Shown here: piece after piece, positions 5,728 to 11,519 of the stretch
Position numbering within the stretch: the stretch's first letter is position 1
Layout of the letters: every line of letters starts with the position of its first letter
From: Oscillospiraceae bacterium
Lineage (GTDB): Bacteria; Bacillota; Clostridia; Oscillospirales; Oscillospiraceae
DNA: 11,519 nt
Direction: 5' to 3'
Assembly (NCBI GenBank): GCA_902766215.1
Contig: CACXCV010000081.1
Location: forward strand, 1-11,519
Notes under the pieces: model-generated
Databases searched by the model: none
What the model was told of the DNA's origin: nothing
Seen by the model: the letters and a program-made list of their open reading frames with translations, nothing else
Translations under genes and position numbers: made by a program

Positions 5728-6888
5728 TTACGCTCCTGTGCTCTGCGCAGGCACAAAGTCCGCCGGGCGCTCTGCCGTCAGGCCAAATCGCCAGGCAATG
5801 GCCTGAGCGATGCGCTCGCAGGCGTGACCGTCGCCGTAGGGATTGACCGCATGGGCCATCCGGGCATAGGCGGCCGGGTCTGTCAGCAGCTGCTCGGCCA
5901 TGCGGAAAACCTGCGCCTCGTCCACGCCGGCCAGGGCCACCGTGCCCGCCTGCACCGCCTCGGGCCGCTCGGTTTCGCGGCGCAGCACCAGCACAGGCTT
6001 GCCCATGGCGGGGGCTTCCTCCTGCAGGCCGCCGGAGTCGGTCATGACAAAGCTGCAGCGGGCAATGAGGTTGTGCATCTGCTCCACATCCAGCGGGTCG
6101 ATCAGATGGACGTTGTCCAGCCCCTGCAGGTGGCCGAAGGCGCACTCGCGCACCACCGGACTCAGGTGCACCGGGTAGACAATGCACACCTCCGGGTGCG
6201 CCTGCGCCAGGCGGCGCACCGCCTGCATGATGGCAGCCATCGGCTCGCCATAGTTCTCACGCCGGTGGCAGGTCATGACAATCACAGGCTTCCGGTAGTC
6301 CAGCTGGTTGAGTAGTTCGTTCTGAAAGACAAAATCCGGCCGAACCGTGGTCTGCATGGCATCGATTACCGTGTTGCCGGTGATGAAGATGTCTCCGGTA
6401 ACGGCCTCTTTTTTCAGGTTGTCCGCGTTGGCGCGGGTGGGAGCAAAATGCAGCTGGGCAATATCGCCCACCAGCGTGCGGTTCAGCTCCTCGGGGAAGG
6501 GTGAGGCCTTGTCATACGTGCGCAGGCCAGCCTCTACATGGCCCACCGGAATCTGGTGCAGCATGGCCGCCAAGGCCCCGGCCAGCGTGGTGGTTGTGTC
6601 ACCGTGTACCAGCACCAGATCCGGCTTTGCCTGCTGGAACACCGGCTCCATCCCCTGCAGGGTACGGCTGATGATCGAGGCCAGCATCTGGTTGGGCTGC
6701 ATGATGTTCAGGTCATAATCCGGCGTAATCTGAAAGCTCTCCAGCACCGAATCGAGCATCTGGCGGTGCTGCGCCGTCACGCAGCAGAGGCTTTCAATCC
6801 CCTCGGTCTGCGCCAGACGCTGCACCAGCGGCGCCATTTTGATGGCTTCGGGCCGGGTGCCAAAGATCGACATCACTTTAATGGCCAT
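5728..6888 (-). CDS. wecB: UDP-N-acetylglucosamine 2-epimerase (non-hydrolysing)
   Basis: Interconverts UDP-GlcNAc and UDP-ManNAc in the cytosol; called MnaA in Gram-positives, where ManNAc is used for teichoic acid linkage units and other wall polymers. The 386 residues from the ATG at 6888 match the family. Motifs include GTRPEAIKMAP (10-20), VHGDTT (94-99), HVEAGLRT (117-124), PEELNR (132-137), HRREN (208-212), TDSGGLQEEA (283-292) and RETERPE (304-310), covering the UDP and allosteric sites of the GT-B fold. A GTG-type extension to 6927 would add 13 residues; the ATG is preferred because GAGGAG sits seven bases upstream and the protein then starts as its relatives do. It overlaps the upstream phosphoglycosyltransferase gene by 11 bp, so the two are probably co-translated and act in one pathway. 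Confidence 0.96.
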   Translation of the reverse strand: MAIKVMSIFGTRPEAIKMAPLVQRLAQTEGIESLCCVTAQHRQMLDSVLESFQITPDYDLNIMQPNQMLASIISRTLQGMEPVFQQAKPDLVLVHGDTTTTLAGALAAMLHQIPVGHVEAGLRTYDKASPFPEELNRTLVGDIAQLHFAPTRANADNLKKEAVTGDIFITGNTVIDAMQTTVRPDFVFQNELLNQLDYRKPVIVMTCHRRENYGEPMAAIMQAVRRLAQAHPEVCIVYPVHLSPVVRECAFGHLQGLDNVHLIDPLDVEQMHNLIARCSFVMTDSGGLQEEAPAMGKPVLVLRRETERPEAVQAGTVALAGVDEAQVFRMAEQLLTDPAAYARMAHAVNPYGDGHACERIAQAIAWRFGLTAERPADFVPAQSTGA

Positions 6889-8005
6889 CGGCTGTCTCCT
6901 CTTTCTCGGCGGCTGCGGCAGCCGCAACCGGTGTTTTCTCTTCGTCCTTGAGCGCCTGCTCGTGCTTTTTGGTGTTGAATACCACCTTCAGCCCCACAGC
7001 GCCCACCACAACGATGGCGCCCACCAGAATCAGCGCGCGCGAGGTGTTGGTCGAGGCAAGCACCACGGCGGACAGGCCCAGCAGAGCACTGATCACATAG
7101 GCAATGGCCACTGCCTGCTTCTGTGAAAAGCCCATGTCAATCAGCCGGTGATGCATGTGGCTGCGGTCGGCGGTCATGGGGCTTTTGCCATGGGCAATCC
7201 GGCGCAGAAAGGCAAAGCAGATATCGAAAATCGGCAGGCCCAACAGCACAAACGGCACGGCAAAGCTGACAATGGCATAATACTTGAACAGGCCCTGCAC
7301 CGACATGCAGGCCAGCAGATAGCCCAGGAAGGTGGCGCCGGTGTCGCCCATGAAAATCTTGGCCGGGTTGAAGTTGAAGGGCAGAAAGCCCAGGCACGCG
7401 CCCAGCAGCGCCGCGATGACAACGGCCACGCTGCTTTCGGAGTACATCAGAGCAATGACCAGCATGGTCCCGGCGCTGATGGCGGACACGCCCGCTGCCA
7501 GGCCGTCCAGCCCATCGATAAAATTGACCGCGTTGGTCAGCGCAACGATCCACAGCAGTGTCACCGGGATGCTCAGCCAACCCAGATTGAGATAGGGCGC
7601 CTGGCTGAACAGGTTGGGGTTGGACAGCGTCTGAATGACGCAGCCGTGCCCCACGGCAATCCCCGCCGCAACAAACTGCACCACAAACTTCAGCTTGGCC
7701 GGCAAATCCATAATGTCGTCGATCACGCCCAGCACCACCAGGATCATGCTGCCCATCAGGATGCCGCGCATCTGCGTGTCAATCTCGGTGAACAGCAGCA
7801 CACTGACCAGGAACCCGATGAAAATTGCCAGGCCGCCGATGGTGGGAATCGGCTTTTTGTGCATCCGGCGGCTGTCCTTGGGCACATCCACCGCGCCCAC
7901 CGTAATGGCAAGCCTGCGCACCACCGGCGTGAGCACCAGCGTGGCCGCCAGAGAAACGCCCAGAGCCAGCAATACCATCCAAATCAGATCCAAATCCAAT
8001 TGCAT
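6878..8005 (-). CDS. tagO: Undecaprenyl-phosphate sugar-1-phosphate transferase (TagO/WecA type, MraY family)
   Basis: Polytopic membrane enzyme that moves GlcNAc-1-phosphate (or a related sugar phosphate) from UDP-sugar to undecaprenyl phosphate, starting a lipid-linked wall polymer. The 375-residue protein has about ten or eleven hydrophobic segments and the family's cytoplasmic-loop motifs: DVPKDSRRMHKKPIPTIGG (40-58), VIDD (94-97) for Mg2+, NFIDGLDGLA (161-170), FMGDTG (218-223) and RSHMHHRL (281-288), the HxHHR carbohydrate-recognition motif of the WecA/TagO group rather than of MraY. A charged, alanine-rich cytoplasmic tail (about 346-375) is extra and low in complexity. AAGGA precedes the ATG by seven bases. 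It lies 18 bp after trpS and overlaps wecB, whose product supplies UDP-ManNAc for the next step, which supports TagO over other family members. Confidence 0.92.
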   Translation of the reverse strand: MQLDLDLIWMVLLALGVSLAATLVLTPVVRRLAITVGAVDVPKDSRRMHKKPIPTIGGLAIFIGFLVSVLLFTEIDTQMRGILMGSMILVVLGVIDDIMDLPAKLKFVVQFVAAGIAVGHGCVIQTLSNPNLFSQAPYLNLGWLSIPVTLLWIVALTNAVNFIDGLDGLAAGVSAISAGTMLVIALMYSESSVAVVIAALLGACLGFLPFNFNPAKIFMGDTGATFLGYLLACMSVQGLFKYYAIVSFAVPFVLLGLPIFDICFAFLRRIAHGKSPMTADRSHMHHRLIDMGFSQKQAVAIAYVISALLGLSAVVLASTNTSRALILVGAIVVVGAVGLKVVFNTKKHEQALKDEEKTPVAAAAAAEKEETADGH

Positions 8006-8023
8006 AAAGGATTCCTTCCTTCG

Positions 8024-9019
8024 TCAGCGGGCGACAAAGCCCACCTTCTTATATACCTTGCGCAGCGTTTTTTCCGCCACCTGGGACGCCTTGTCCGCGC
8101 CGGCGCGGTAGACGCTCTCGAGATAAGCCTTGTCCGCAATCAGCCGCTGCGCCTCTTCGCGGATGGGGGTGAGCAGCGTCACCACAGCCTCGCCCACAGC
8201 CTCTTTGAACTCGCCATAGCCGCGGCCGTCGAACTCACGCTCGATTTCGTCCATGGTCTTGCCGGTGCAGACGGCATAGATCTGCATCAGGTTGCTGACG
8301 CCCGGCTTGCTGGGGTCGCAGCGGACGCTCATCTCCGAGTCGGTCACGGCGCGCTTGAAGCTGCGGCGGATGTCATCGGGGCTGTCCAGCAGGCAGATGC
8401 AGCCGCCGGTGTCGGTTTCCGACTTGGACATTTTGTTCTCCGGGTGCTGCAAACTCATGATCCGGGCGCCCATCTTGGGGATGAACGGCTCGGGCATCTT
8501 GAAGGTCTCGCCATAGACGCCGTTAAAGCGCTGGACAATGTTGCGGGTCAGCTCGACATGCTGCTTCTGATCCTCGCCCACCGGCACCAGGTCAGCCTGA
8601 TAGAGGATGATATCCGCCGCCATCAGCGAAGGATAGGTAAAAAGGCCGGCGTTGATATTGTCGGCATTTTTCGCGGACTTATCCTTGAACTGCGTCATGC
8701 GGCTCAGCTCACCGAACATGGTATAGCAGTCCAGCACCCAGCCCAACTGTGTGTGGGCCGGCACATGGCTCTGGATGAAGATGGTGTTCTTTTCCGGGTC
8801 GATGCCGCAGGCGATATACTGCGCCAGCTGCGCCAGCGTGCGCCGCCGCAGGTCGGCCGGGTTCTGCCGCACGGTGATGGCGTGCAGATCCGCCAGGAAA
8901 TAAAAGCAGTCATAACTGTCGGCCAGCTCGGCCCAGTTTTTGATTGCGCCCATATAGGAACCCAGGGTCAGGTCGCCGCTGGGCTTGATTCCGCTGAGAA
9001 TTCTCTTTTTTTCGTCCAT
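8024..9019 (-). CDS. trpS: Tryptophan--tRNA ligase
   Basis: Class Ic aminoacyl-tRNA synthetase charging tRNA-Trp with tryptophan using ATP in the cytosol. From the ATG at 9019 it is 331 residues, typical for bacterial TrpRS. It shows the HIGH-equivalent PSGDLTLGS (13-21), the Trp-pocket region AADIILY with the conserved Asp near 136, VGEDQKQHVELTR (147-159), and NKMSKS (195-200). The ATG has GAGGTG nine bases upstream; a GTG at 9031 in the same frame would put that site inside the gene and is less likely. It is the first gene of a run with tagO, wecB and a membrane-anchored protein, and is divergent from gltX. The leader between the predicted start of transcription and the ATG is only about 27 bases, so no T-box can fit there. 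Confidence 0.97.
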   Translation of the reverse strand: MDEKKRILSGIKPSGDLTLGSYMGAIKNWAELADSYDCFYFLADLHAITVRQNPADLRRRTLAQLAQYIACGIDPEKNTIFIQSHVPAHTQLGWVLDCYTMFGELSRMTQFKDKSAKNADNINAGLFTYPSLMAADIILYQADLVPVGEDQKQHVELTRNIVQRFNGVYGETFKMPEPFIPKMGARIMSLQHPENKMSKSETDTGGCICLLDSPDDIRRSFKRAVTDSEMSVRCDPSKPGVSNLMQIYAVCTGKTMDEIEREFDGRGYGEFKEAVGEAVVTLLTPIREEAQRLIADKAYLESVYRAGADKASQVAEKTLRKVYKKVGFVAR

Positions 9020-9052
9020 TGCAGAATACACCTCGCCTTATAAACTTTTGAT

Positions 9053-9081
9053 ATCATAGCATAATCCGGCGCAAATTACAA
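9053..9081 (-). promoter_or_regulatory. Sigma-A promoter of trpS and downstream genes
   Basis: On the minus strand TTGTAA (9081-9076) and TATGAT (9058-9053) are separated by 17 bp, placing the transcription start near 9046. An inverted repeat (9063-9069 and 9089-9095) flanks the -35 element. Confidence 0.85.
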
Positions 9082-9095
9082 TACGGAACCGGATT
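9063..9095. repeat. 7-bp inverted repeat around the trpS -35 element
   Basis: AATCCGG at 9063-9069 and CCGGATT at 9089-9095 are exact reverse complements 19 bp apart. The left arm lies in the spacer of the trpS promoter and the right arm just upstream of its -35 element, a possible operator. Chance occurrence is possible. Confidence 0.4.
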
Positions 9096-9138
9096 CTCTG
9101 GAAAAGACCGTGAAAATGACTTGACAGAACCGCATTCT
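9086..9138. repeat. 12-bp direct repeat shared by the trpS and gltX promoters
   Basis: GAACCGGATTCT (9086-9097) and GAACCGCATTCT (9127-9138) match at 11 of 12 positions and start 41 bp apart, about four helical turns. The first copy lies just upstream of the trpS -35 element; the second fills most of the gltX promoter spacer. This is where a regulator common to both genes could bind. Confidence 0.5.
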
Positions 9139-9149
9139 GACCATATGAT
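9121..9149 (+). promoter_or_regulatory. Sigma-A promoter of gltX
   Basis: A perfect -35 TTGACA (9121-9126) and TATGAT (9144-9149) are separated by 17 bp. Transcription should start near 9156, leaving a leader of about 37 bases before the ATG at 9193. This promoter occupies the stretch that would be coding if gltX were extended upstream, which argues for the shorter start. Confidence 0.9.
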
Positions 9150-9192
9150 GAGCAGTGAAGATTTTGGCCGGTTATGGCCTGGAGGTAACAAG

Positions 9193-10665
9193 ATGGATTA
9201 TTTCACCGAACAGGAAGCCCGGATTCCCAAGGGCACCGTCCGCACCCGCTTTGCGCCCAGCCCCACGGGCTACATGCACGTGGGCAACCTGCGCACGGCG
9301 CTGTATACCTGGCTGATCGCCCGCCACGCCGGCGGCACGTTTATTCTGCGCATTGAAGACACCGATCAGGAGCGCCTGGTCGAAGGCGCCACCGACGTGA
9401 TCTACAACACCATGAAGCAGTGCGGCCTGACCCACGACGAAGGCCCCGATGTCGGCGGCCCGGTTGGCCCGTATATCCAGTCCGAGCGCCGCAGCATGTA
9501 CGGCAAATATGCCGAGCTGCTCATCGAGAAGGGCGGCGCCTATCGCTGCTTCTGCTCCAAGGAGCGCCTGGACGCGCTGCACGCCGACAACCCCACCGCC
9601 AAATACGACGGTCACTGCCGCAACCTGACCCAGCAGGAAATAGACGAAAAGCTGGCCGCCGGGGTTCCCTATGTCATCCGACAGAAGATTCCCCACGAAG
9701 GCACTACCACCTTCTCCGACGCCATCTTCGGCGACATCACCGTCCCCAACGAGGATCTGGATGACAACATTCTGCTCAAATCCGACGGTCTGCCCACCTA
9801 TAACTTTGCCAACGTCATCGACGACCACACCATGGGCATCACCCACGTGGTCCGCGGCAGCGAATACCTCTCCTCTGCGCCCAAGTATAACCTGCTCTAT
9901 CAGGCCTTCGGCTGGGACATCCCCACGTATATCCACTGCTCGCCGGTTATGCGCGACGCACAGCACAAAATGTCCAAGCGTCACGGCGACCCCTCGTTTG
10001 AGGACCTGATCGCCGAGGGCTATCTGACCGACGCGGTGATCAACTATGTGGCTCTGCTGGGCTGGAGCCCCGGCGGCGAACGCGAAATCTATTCGCTGGA
10101 CGAGCTGAAGGACATTTTCGACATTCACGGCATCAGCAAGTCCCCCGCCGTGTTCGACAAAGCCAAGCTCACCTGGATGAACGCCGAATATATCAAGGCC
10201 ATGACGCCCGAAGCGTTTTACGAGGCCGCCCTGCCCTATCTTACCGCCGCCATCCACAACCCCGCCGTGGATCTGCGCTATCTGGCCGCCCTGCTGCAGC
10301 CGCGCTGCGAGGTGCTGACCGACCTGGCCGAGCGGGTGGACTTCCTCGACACGCTGCCCGACTATGATCCGGCGCTGTACGTCCACAAAAAGATGAAGAC
10401 CACGCCGGAAAACTCACTGCAGGCCCTGCAGGCCGCGCTGCCCGCACTGGAGGCGTTGAGCGACTGGAGCGAGAGCGCCATCCACGACACGCTCTTCGGC
10501 GTGGTGGAGCAGCTGGGCGTGAAGAACGGCGTGGTGCTCTGGCCGGTGCGTGTGGCGCTCTCCGGCAAGGCCTCCACCCCCGGCGGCGCGGTGGAGCTGT
10601 GCCTGCTGCTGGGCAAGGACGAGTCGCTGCGCCGCCTGCGCGACGGTATTGCCCGCCTGCGCTGA
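9193..10665 (+). CDS. gltX: Glutamate--tRNA ligase
   Basis: Class Ib aminoacyl-tRNA synthetase that charges tRNA-Glu in the cytosol; Glu-tRNA also feeds tetrapyrrole synthesis where the C5 pathway exists. From the ATG at 9193 it is 490 residues, the usual length. It has the HIGH-type motif in [16 protein letters not shown] (22-37), a Cys-x-Cys...Tyr-x3-Cys zinc-type site (Cys119, Cys121, Tyr138, Cys142), [15 protein letters not shown] (198-212), [11 protein letters not shown] (218-228) and KMSKRHGD (259-266), then the C-terminal anticodon-binding domain ending in [21 protein letters not shown] lies seven bases before the ATG. An open frame continues 24 codons upstream to a TTG at 9121, but that stretch is the promoter. 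It overlaps the DUF1294 gene by one base. Confidence 0.97.
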   Translation: MDYFTEQEARIPKGTVRTRFAPSPTGYMHVGNLRTALYTWLIARHAGGTFILRIEDTDQERLVEGATDVIYNTMKQCGLTHDEGPDVGGPVGPYIQSERRSMYGKYAELLIEKGGAYRCFCSKERLDALHADNPTAKYDGHCRNLTQQEIDEKLAAGVPYVIRQKIPHEGTTTFSDAIFGDITVPNEDLDDNILLKSDGLPTYNFANVIDDHTMGITHVVRGSEYLSSAPKYNLLYQAFGWDIPTYIHCSPVMRDAQHKMSKRHGDPSFEDLIAEGYLTDAVINYVALLGWSPGGEREIYSLDELKDIFDIHGISKSPAVFDKAKLTWMNAEYIKAMTPEAFYEAALPYLTAAIHNPAVDLRYLAALLQPRCEVLTDLAERVDFLDTLPDYDPALYVHKKMKTTPENSLQALQAALPALEALSDWSESAIHDTLFGVVEQLGVKNGVVLWPVRVALSGKASTPGGAVELCLLLGKDESLRRLRDGIARLR

Positions 10666-10919
10666 TGCTGCCCTATCTGGCCGCCATGTCCGCGCTGTCC
10701 TTTGCCCTCATGGGCTGGGACAAGCAGCTGGCCCGCAGGCGGCGCTTCCGCCTGCCGGAGGCGCTGCTGCTGACTGCGGCCGCGCTGGGCGGCAGCGCCG
10801 GGGCAGGGCTGGGGATGCTGGCGTTTCACCACAAGACGCGCAAGCCGCTGTTCTATCTCAGCGTGCCCATTCTTTTTCTGCTGCAAACGGCAGCTGCCGC
10901 TTATTTCTGTTCCAGATAA
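10665..10919 (+). CDS. DUF1294 family membrane protein
   Basis: An 84-residue integral membrane protein of unknown function. It has three hydrophobic segments (about 1-17, 33-53 and 62-81). The family's landmarks are present: MGWDKQLARRRRFRLPE (16-32), a Gly-rich LGGSAGAGLGM (42-52) and HHKTRKPLFY (55-64). The start is the ATG overlapping the gltX stop (TGATG at 10663-10667), which gives the family's usual size; an upstream extension to 10599 would run within gltX in another frame and adds an unrelated sequence. Expression is probably by translational coupling from gltX. A hairpin at 10926-10961 follows its stop. No functional link to tRNA charging is known. Confidence 0.88.
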   Translation: MLPYLAAMSALSFALMGWDKQLARRRRFRLPEALLLTAAALGGSAGAGLGMLAFHHKTRKPLFYLSVPILFLLQTAAAAYFCSR

Positions 10920-10925
10920 TCCAAA

Positions 10926-10961
10926 CGCGGTTGCGGAACCAAACCCGGTTCCGCAGCCGCG
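10926..10961. terminator. Hairpin between convergent genes, probable bidirectional terminator
   Basis: A 15-bp stem (arms 10926-10940 and 10947-10961, one T-G wobble on the plus strand) with the six-base loop AAACCC lies 7 bp after the DUF1294 stop and 8 bp after the stop of the facing gene. Only short T runs follow on each side (GTTT on both strands), so it may be a weak or factor-aided terminator. Confidence 0.65.
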
Positions 10962-10968
10962 CTGCCGT

Positions 10969-11430
10969 TTATGGGCAAACTGCCTCAATGACCCCGCAGG
11001 CAATCTTTTCGCCGGAGCTGCCGGCCGGCTGCGTGGTAAAGTCGTCCGGCATGGCATGGATCACCACCGTGCGACCAATTACCTCCGGCACGCAGAACCG
11101 GTCGGTCCGCACGGCCAGATAGGCCATCCCGCCGCAGGAGAGCAGCGGCGGCAGGTCGCCCGCATGGGCCGGGTGGCCGCAGGAATCTGTGGCATAGTGC
11201 GGCCCGGTGTCTGAAAAGCCCGCGCCAGTGCAGGCGCCGCCCTCGTGGACGTGAAAGCCGAAAAAGCCCGGCGCGCAGGCCTTGGCGCTCTCCGGCAGGC
11301 CATAGATTTCCGCCACTACCACAGTGTAGCCATAGTCGTCAAAGAACGACACCGTCCCCTGCAGGCCCGGATTCTCCCTGCCGCCGGACACATGCGCTGC
11401 CGCCTGCGGCGGCGTGCTGGCATAGAACAT
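10969..11430 (-). CDS. Cu/Zn superoxide dismutase family protein
   Basis: A 153-residue protein of the Cu/Zn superoxide dismutase fold, expected to convert superoxide to oxygen and hydrogen peroxide if active. By alignment to the classical enzyme all metal ligands are present: copper His60, His62 and His125, the bridging His78, and zinc His86, His89 and Asp92. The disulfide pair is Cys67 and Cys145. The loop between the second and third zinc-side His is six residues shorter than usual (HPAHAGD), and the active-site Arg is replaced by Lys142 in GSSGEKIACGVI; both features recur in clostridial members as I recall them. There is no signal peptide, so the protein is probably cytoplasmic, unlike most bacterial SodC. 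GAGGTG lies five bases before the ATG. No clear promoter is seen in the 89 bp upstream. Facing gene: DUF1294. Confidence 0.88.
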   Translation of the reverse strand: MFYASTPPQAAAHVSGGRENPGLQGTVSFFDDYGYTVVVAEIYGLPESAKACAPGFFGFHVHEGGACTGAGFSDTGPHYATDSCGHPAHAGDLPPLLSCGGMAYLAVRTDRFCVPEVIGRTVVIHAMPDDFTTQPAGSSGEKIACGVIEAVCP

Positions 11431-11519
11431 ACAATCACCTCGCGCCCATCCTATGCCGCGCCCAGCCTGCCGGTGCGGCAGAAAAGCGCCGGGCAGACCT
11501 GCTGCTCCGGCGCGGGGCC

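Noticed and set aside
7148..9043. 631-codon open frame on the plus strand opposite tagO and trpS
   Set aside because: It is antisense to two genes with complete family motifs, its translation is His/Gln/Ala-rich and unlike any protein family, and such frames are expected in GC-rich DNA.
9121..9192. 24-codon upstream extension of gltX from a TTG
   Set aside because: The stretch is a TTGACA-17-TATGAT promoter plus leader, and the ATG at 9193 has a good ribosome binding site.
9172..10386. 404-codon minus-strand open frame opposite gltX
   Set aside because: Antisense to a well-conserved synthetase; Gly/Val/Ala-rich composition is typical of a shadow frame.
11451..11519. Open frame of 22-23 codons on the minus strand running off the right edge to a TAG at 11451, possibly the end of an upstream gene
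   Set aside because: All three minus-strand frames are open through most of this GC-rich stretch and no motif is visible, so there is no basis to choose; the 89 bp after 11430 is otherwise without a recognised feature.
1..11519. tRNA genes, CRISPR arrays, insertion sequences, phage or toxin-antitoxin genes
   Set aside because: I looked for them by eye and found no clover-leaf sequence, spaced repeat series, transposase motif or terminal inverted repeats; a tRNAscan and IS search would settle it.

Overview
The window is an ordinary-looking chromosomal stretch from a GC-rich member of the Firmicutes, most likely class Clostridia (an Oscillospirales-type gut anaerobe). This rests on strong AGGAGG-type ribosome binding sites, TTG/GTG/ATG starts, sigma-A promoters with 17-bp spacers, short intrinsic terminators, a type III pantothenate kinase, a Gram-positive TagO/MnaA pair, and a clostridial-style Cu/Zn superoxide dismutase-like protein. 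It is dense: thirteen recognisable or supportable genes, no gap above 300 bp, and no tRNA, rRNA, CRISPR array, insertion sequence or phage gene that I can see.

Layout. (1) 1-1276, minus: purB (adenylosuccinate lyase), cut by the window's left edge. (2) 1354-2547, minus: a class I PLP aminotransferase of aspartate aminotransferase type, with a clear sigma-A promoter upstream and a hairpin terminator directly after its stop. (3) 2756-4002, minus: a two-gene unit, a YfcE/MJ0936-type metallophosphoesterase overlapping coaX (type III pantothenate kinase), ended by a terminator at 2700-2740. (4) 4070-4974, plus: a divergent, tightly packed cassette of three small proteins of unknown function. The first two share a short helical motif; the second and third carry proline-rich linkers; the third ends in a hydrophobic-acidic-hydrophobic tail. 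(5) 4963-9019, minus: trpS, a TagO/WecA-like phosphoglycosyltransferase, wecB/mnaA (UDP-GlcNAc 2-epimerase) and a membrane-anchored extracytoplasmic protein of unknown function, transcribed in that order. (6) 9193-10919, plus: gltX and a DUF1294 membrane protein that overlap by one base, divergent from trpS. (7) 10969-11430, minus: a Cu/Zn superoxide dismutase-like protein without a signal peptide, facing DUF1294 across a shared hairpin.

How the genes work together. The window mixes housekeeping metabolism (purine synthesis, transamination, coenzyme A synthesis), two aminoacyl-tRNA synthetases fired from one back-to-back promoter region, and the first steps of a cell-wall polymer pathway (undecaprenyl-PP-sugar formation plus UDP-ManNAc supply). 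The parts least explained by known biology are the three-gene small-protein cassette at 4070-4974, the membrane-anchored protein at 4963-5721, and the repeats between trpS and gltX, where no T-box is visible. I did not find evidence of a defence system or other dramatic new system, and I do not claim one.
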